This document shows, in pieces, positions 60,133 to 64,000 of a DNA stretch of 64,000 nucleotides. The stretch is from Maccoyibacter sp900556645. GTDB lineage: Bacteria > Bacillota > Clostridia > Lachnospirales > Lachnospiraceae. A model generated the notes under the pieces. The model did not search any database. It saw nothing but the letters and a program-made list of their open reading frames with translations, and was not told where the DNA came from. The translations under genes and the position numbers were made by a program. Every line of letters begins with the position of its first letter. Positions within the stretch are counted from its first letter, which is position 1. The stretch is taken from assembly GCA_958349535.1 (NCBI GenBank), contig CATWDJ010000001.1:124001-188000 (forward strand). The letters run 5' to 3'.

Positions 60133-61365
60133 TTAATGTTCGGTAGCCGCTTTCGCCGCTGCCTTTCCTGCCACATAGCCACTGGACCACGCCCACTGCA
60201 AATTATATCCGCCACACATTCCGTCTACATCCATGATTTCTCCTGCAAAAAATAGTCCCGGATGAAGTTTGGATTCCAACGTATCCGCAGATATTTCCTC
60301 CAAAACCACACCGCCGCTGGTAACCTGCGACTGTTCAAAGCTGCCGGAGCCTATAATATCACAGGTAAAGGCAAGAATTTGTTCTAAAAGCTTTGCTAAT
60401 TCTGCTTCAGAACAGGTGTGGGCTGCCTTGTCCTCCGAAATGCCGGAGCGTTTTAAAAGTACCTTCGCCAGCTTCAGCGGAAAAAGTCCAATCAACGCCT
60501 GTAAGGCTGTCTTTTCTTCGGAATAAGAAAAACGTTGTTTTAGCATAGCTGCAATCTCATCTTGGGAATATTCCGTCAAAAATCGAATTTTGGCAGATAC
60601 ATGTTGTCCTGATGCCAACGCTCTTGTGGCAAAGCGGCTGACCTGAAACACCGGAATCCCGGAAATACCGTAGTCCGTAAACTGAACTTCGCCAAAATCT
60701 TCTGTTTTTTGTATATTTTCCACAAAAAGAGATACCTTGGCTTTTGCACGAATTCCTGCAAGTTCCTTGAAAAATGGCTGTTTCGCCTTCAATCCCACCA
60801 ATGCCGGCACTAAATCTGTTACCTTGTGAGAAAGTGGCACTAAATATAGAAATCCGCTGCCGTCGCTTCCTGTGGTTTTTGCGGATTTTCCTCCGGTTGC
60901 CAAAACACAGGTTTTTGTGGAAAAATCTCCGTTTTTTGTGCAAATTTCATAAAAGCCTGTTTGGTCCAAAATCCGGCGTATTCCCACATTATAACGGATG
61001 GAAACGCCTAATCTTTCCAATTCCATAAGGAGTACATCCCGGACAGAAACTGCCTGCATACTGTTGGGATAGAAATAGCCGTCTCTCTCTGTAGGCGTAA
61101 TACCAATTTCTTCAAAAAAAGTTAAGGTATCCTGTTGATAAAATTGTTCCAATACAGACAATACAAAGGCAGGGTCATCACTTCTGTAATATTCGATGCC
61201 CTGCATTTTGTTTGTATAATTACATCTTCCGTTTCCGGTGGAGAGAATCTTTTTACCGCACTGATCCATGTGCTCTAAAATCAGCACAGAGGCTCCTGCT
61301 CTTGCAGCAACAATTGCTGCCATCATTCCGGCTGCTCCGCCACCGATGACTGTTACATCGTACAT
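60133..61365 (-). CDS. HI0933-family flavoprotein
   Basis: 410-residue NAD(P)/FAD oxidoreductase of the HI0933/BaiN-like family. The N-terminus has VIGGGAAGMMAAIVAARAG, then CGKKILSTGNGRCNYTN, and the C-terminus FFAGEIMDVDGMCGGYNLQW. The related BaiN of clostridia was reported to act in bile-acid reduction, but most members are of unknown substrate. It overlaps the end of the DUF308-like gene by 13 bp. Confidence 0.9.
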   Translation of the reverse strand: MYDVTVIGGGAAGMMAAIVAARAGASVLILEHMDQCGKKILSTGNGRCNYTNKMQGIEYYRSDDPAFVLSVLEQFYQQDTLTFFEEIGITPTERDGYFYPNSMQAVSVRDVLLMELERLGVSIRYNVGIRRILDQTGFYEICTKNGDFSTKTCVLATGGKSAKTTGSDGSGFLYLVPLSHKVTDLVPALVGLKAKQPFFKELAGIRAKAKVSLFVENIQKTEDFGEVQFTDYGISGIPVFQVSRFATRALASGQHVSAKIRFLTEYSQDEIAAMLKQRFSYSEEKTALQALIGLFPLKLAKVLLKRSGISEDKAAHTCSEAELAKLLEQILAFTCDIIGSGSFEQSQVTSGGVVLEEISADTLESKLHPGLFFAGEIMDVDGMCGGYNLQWAWSSGYVAGKAAAKAATEH

Positions 61366-62075
61366 GAATCCTGTTCCTCTGAATTCTGTTCTGTTTCTGT
61401 CTGCTCTGTGGCAACTTCGCTTGGAATATCCGTTTCCGGCACCTCCGGTTCCACAGACTCTGTATCTACTGTTTCTGTATCTGCAATCGCTGCCTCTGCT
61501 GCTTTCCGCTGCTTCTTCTGGGTTCTTCGCAAACGGAACGCCAAATAATTATAGCTGAAAAGACTGATGACTCCGTCAAACAGCAAGCTGAAATATGTAA
61601 GGGTTAATTCGTAATTCTTGTTTGAAAAAGGATTGATAATAATCAATACGGCGGCTACCATAATACATACGGAAACCACACAGATGACGCCCCATACCCG
61701 GTCCTTCAAGGCTTTTAAATCCATGGCGTTTTGCAGCTTGATAATAGCCGTAAGAAGGATACAGATACCGATGTAAAGCTGAAAGCTTTTGGTCATCTCC
61801 TGATTCCGAACCAGCGTACACACACCGATAATAATCAAAAATACACCGATGGAGAAACCGTACTGGTTCAAGTTCTTATAAGATTCCGTTACAAAATATT
61901 TTACAATCAGAATAATACCCAGAACTATCAGGGTAACACTGATGCCGTAGCAGATATATTCCATCTTTAGAGACGGGATTGCACACAGGGCTCCGCCCAG
62001 CACCAGATACACCAGTGAAATTCCGGTAAATAACTTTGTCATAAATGAGGATTCTTTCTTTTCTTTTGTCTTCAT
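61353..62075 (-). CDS. DUF308/HdeD-like membrane protein
   Basis: 240 residues with about six membrane helices (SLVYLVLGGALCAIPSL and IGVFLIIIGVCTLVRN repeat units, the paired-helix pattern of HdeD). The C-terminal 50 residues are acidic with repeated Thr/Glu/Val (DTETVDTESVEPEVPETDIP), cytoplasmic and disordered. A CCCCGAAGGGG hairpin spans its ribosome binding site. Confidence 0.7.
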   Translation of the reverse strand: MKTKEKKESSFMTKLFTGISLVYLVLGGALCAIPSLKMEYICYGISVTLIVLGIILIVKYFVTESYKNLNQYGFSIGVFLIIIGVCTLVRNQEMTKSFQLYIGICILLTAIIKLQNAMDLKALKDRVWGVICVVSVCIMVAAVLIIINPFSNKNYELTLTYFSLLFDGVISLFSYNYLAFRLRRTQKKQRKAAEAAIADTETVDTESVEPEVPETDIPSEVATEQTETEQNSEEQDSCTM

Positions 62076-62120
62076 AAATTCACGCCCCTTCGGGGTAAAT
62101 TATATCATATCCTGTCCTAA

Positions 62121-62519
62121 TTAACTAGAATAATTTTCTAAAAAGTCATATAACTCTTCTGCGTCCCGAATCAGATAACCCTGATCGATTTTTTGCTGCA
62201 TTTCTTCGTTTAATTTGTCGTAAGGAATATCCGTCTGAAAATAAACGGTTTTTAAATCTTTTAAATAGACGCAGAGAAACCCTCCGTTGTTTAAAATCAC
62301 ATATTCATAGGCTTCCTGTTCTTTAGAAACCTCCGAAGTCTCCTCTTTTACAATTTCTTTTTCTGTATTTGATTGTTTTTCTTTTTCCGAAGTTTCCGGC
62401 TGTGCCGTCCACAGGGTATATCCTGCAATCAGAACTCCGGTTCCTGCAATAAAAAAAGCACGAATACGATTTTCTTTGTTCATAGTATCAGTATTCGCAC
62501 TTTTTTTTATTTTATACAA
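62121..62519 (-). CDS. Small membrane-anchored hypothetical protein
   Basis: 132 residues from TTG 62519, or 120 from ATG 62483; neither has a good ribosome binding site, but 62519 overlaps the preceding stop. One N-terminal helix (about 20-42, IRAFFIAGTGVLIAGYTLW), an acidic linker, and a compact C-terminal domain ending DAEELYDFLENYSS. It resembles the BofC-like small surface domains but is not assigned. It follows the flippase gene by one base. Confidence 0.6.
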   Translation of the reverse strand: MYKIKKSANTDTMNKENRIRAFFIAGTGVLIAGYTLWTAQPETSEKEKQSNTEKEIVKEETSEVSKEQEAYEYVILNNGGFLCVYLKDLKTVYFQTDIPYDKLNEEMQQKIDQGYLIRDAEELYDFLENYSS

Positions 62520-62520
62520 A

Positions 62521-63999
62521 TTATCTCAACAAATGTAATTTTTTGAAAATTCGAACCAATGTAGCTCCCTTCGGGAAGGAATATAGTTCTTCTTCATCCA
62601 GTCCCCGGAATAAAAGCAGGAAGAATATGTAAATCACCCCGCCCAGCACAATGCTGATAATCGTCACCGGAGCATTTCGCTTCATGACACGGAACAGGAT
62701 ATCATAAATAAAGTATACCGCTACGCCCATAATTCCCGCTGCCAATGCCGGAATGATAAAGGTCTTTGCCACCTCCTGATGATATCTGGTGTAACGCTTC
62801 AAAGAGCGTCCGTTCAACATGCACATAAACAATGCAAAAAAGGCATTGGCAATGACTACGGAATAGATCCCCAGTTTCATGCCATACATACAGAACAGCA
62901 ACACACCGATATGAAGCACCAAGGCTATCAAGGCATTTTTTACCGGAGCACGCATACGGTTAATTCCCTGTAACAGACCGTTGGTAAGAGTGGACAGGGA
63001 ATAAAAGATGATGGATACAGCTCCAATCTGTAGAAGAACCTCTATGGTTCTGCCGTCATCCCCAAATAAAAGCTGCATAATCGGAGATGCCAGAACTCCG
63101 ATTCCCACAGCACAAGGAAAGGCTATGACCATGACAAAACGAATGGATGAATTGATTCTCCGCCGTACTAAGCCCGCATCCCGTTTGGCATAGGCCTCTG
63201 CCAGACTGGGCACACAGGAAGCTGCCATTGCAGAGGCAATGGAAATCGGCACATTGGTCAGAACCTTGTATTTTCCCGAAAAGATTCCCCACCATTCATC
63301 AATTTTATTGCTATTGTAGCCCTGAAGCAGAGATACGTTTTTATAAATTCCCTGGTCAATGACAGAACTGATATTATAAATCGTAGTACTTAACAATACC
63401 GGAACGATGGTAAGCAGTAAAATTCTTAAGATATAGCCATAACTTTCCGTTTTTCTGGTACGATTTCGCCGCATTTTTTTCTTGAATACCGGAGCGTAGG
63501 TCGCAAATACAAAGATAGAAAAGAGCAAGGCAAACACAGCACCCATGGCAGTACCAAGGGTACCTCCCGCAGCACCGTATGCTGCTGCATAGTCCTTGCC
63601 GTTTCCAAGAACGGCTGCAACACGTTTTCCGTAAGAAGCAAGCATATAAGCTGCCCATACACTGACTACCGCATTGATAATCTGTTCAATAATCTGGGAT
63701 ACCGCACTGGGCATCATGGTGCCCAGTCCTTGGAAAAAGCCTCGCATAACCCCTAGAATCGCCATAACCGCCAAGGTAGGCGCCAATACTTTTAAAGCAA
63801 AAATACTGAGTGGCGTCTTCATCAGATCGGTAATAAATTCCGCACCGAACCATACAATCAGCATGGCTATGACACCGGAACACACAGCAAATAAGAATGC
63901 TCCTTTAAACACCCTGAAAGCATTCTTATAATCGCCCTTTGCTACCCGTGTGGATACCAGCTTCGACACAGCCATCGGAAGGCTGTAAGACGAAATCAG
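62521..63999 (-). CDS. SpoVB/MurJ-type polysaccharide or lipid II flippase, truncated by the window
   Basis: Multidrug/oligosaccharidyl-lipid/polysaccharide (MOP) exporter, probably 12 or more membrane helices; the N-terminus lies beyond the right edge. The in-frame residues before the internal ATG 63975 (SSYSLPMAVSKLVSTRVAKG) continue the homologous region. GVMRGFFQGLGTMMPSAVSQ and MRAPVKNALIALVLHIGVLL fit the SpoVB family. Members translocate peptidoglycan precursors or sporulation-wall material. No sign of frame disruption. Confidence 0.88.
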   Translation of the reverse strand: MISSYSLPMAVSKLVSTRVAKGDYKNAFRVFKGAFLFAVCSGVIAMLIVWFGAEFITDLMKTPLSIFALKVLAPTLAVMAILGVMRGFFQGLGTMMPSAVSQIIEQIINAVVSVWAAYMLASYGKRVAAVLGNGKDYAAAYGAAGGTLGTAMGAVFALLFSIFVFATYAPVFKKKMRRNRTRKTESYGYILRILLLTIVPVLLSTTIYNISSVIDQGIYKNVSLLQGYNSNKIDEWWGIFSGKYKVLTNVPISIASAMAASCVPSLAEAYAKRDAGLVRRRINSSIRFVMVIAFPCAVGIGVLASPIMQLLFGDDGRTIEVLLQIGAVSIIFYSLSTLTNGLLQGINRMRAPVKNALIALVLHIGVLLFCMYGMKLGIYSVVIANAFFALFMCMLNGRSLKRYTRYHQEVAKTFIIPALAAGIMGVAVYFIYDILFRVMKRNAPVTIISIVLGGVIYIFFLLLFRGLDEEELYSFPKGATLVRIFKKLHLLR

Positions 64000-64000
64000 T

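Overview
The window looks like a chromosome segment of an anaerobic Gram-positive Clostridia, most likely a Lachnospiraceae. The support is a T-box leader before pheST, a BirA-type operator pair before bioY, a Firmicutes-type 6S RNA, SpoIID- and SpoVB-like proteins, sepF-ylmH, MinCDE next to MreBCD/PBP2/RodA, and ATG/GTG/TTG starts with strong AGGAGG ribosome binding sites. No rRNA, tRNA, CRISPR array, integrase or intact insertion sequence was seen.

Layout. 1-18270 (+ strand) is core metabolism and cell biology: the end of glycogen synthase, BioY, a ClpP/TepA-like protease, UppP, FtsK/SpoIIIE, the C1-folate pair fhs-folD, a zinc-ribbon/TPR surface protein, 6S RNA followed by an unexplained repeat array, a SpoIID-like protein, a BrkB-like membrane protein, T-box-pheS-pheT-queA and a PilZ protein. 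18297-33980 is accessory. It opens with a roughly 570-bp imperfect palindrome and a perfect-consensus promoter, then a minimal Tad-like pilus locus: CpaF-like ATPase, fused TadB-TadC-like platform, at least four tiny proteins sharing an FMxxYGxA start, and two TadE-like proteins. A 1354-residue secreted subtilase with duplicated surface repeats follows. Next come a probable type I toxin-antitoxin unit, two truncated genes joined at a scar, two Xre-type regulators, a pair of near-identical anchored proteins with different tails (minus strand), a decayed nuclease, a YefM-YoeB pair, a candidate small RNA and two small unknown genes.

33985-64000 (minus strand) is again core. One unit, from about 40800 downward, holds an HlyD-like protein, YggS, SepF, YlmH, AroB, LspA, an RluD-type synthase and a cytidylate-kinase-like protein. 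The other runs from the window's right end through a SpoVB/MurJ-type flippase, two flavoproteins, MutS-MutL-MiaA, a YnbB-type PLP enzyme, RadC, MreBCD-PBP2-MinCDE-RodA, a methylglyoxal-synthase-like protein, a D,D-carboxypeptidase and a P-loop protein, ending at a terminator near 40840.

Most interesting: the pilus locus with its FMxxYG family and the giant palindrome just upstream; the convergent type I toxin-antitoxin candidate; the seven-copy TACCAAAGA array behind 6S RNA; and a methylglyoxal-synthase homologue lacking the usual catalytic aspartate. Functions are read from sequence motifs only; nothing was searched or computed.
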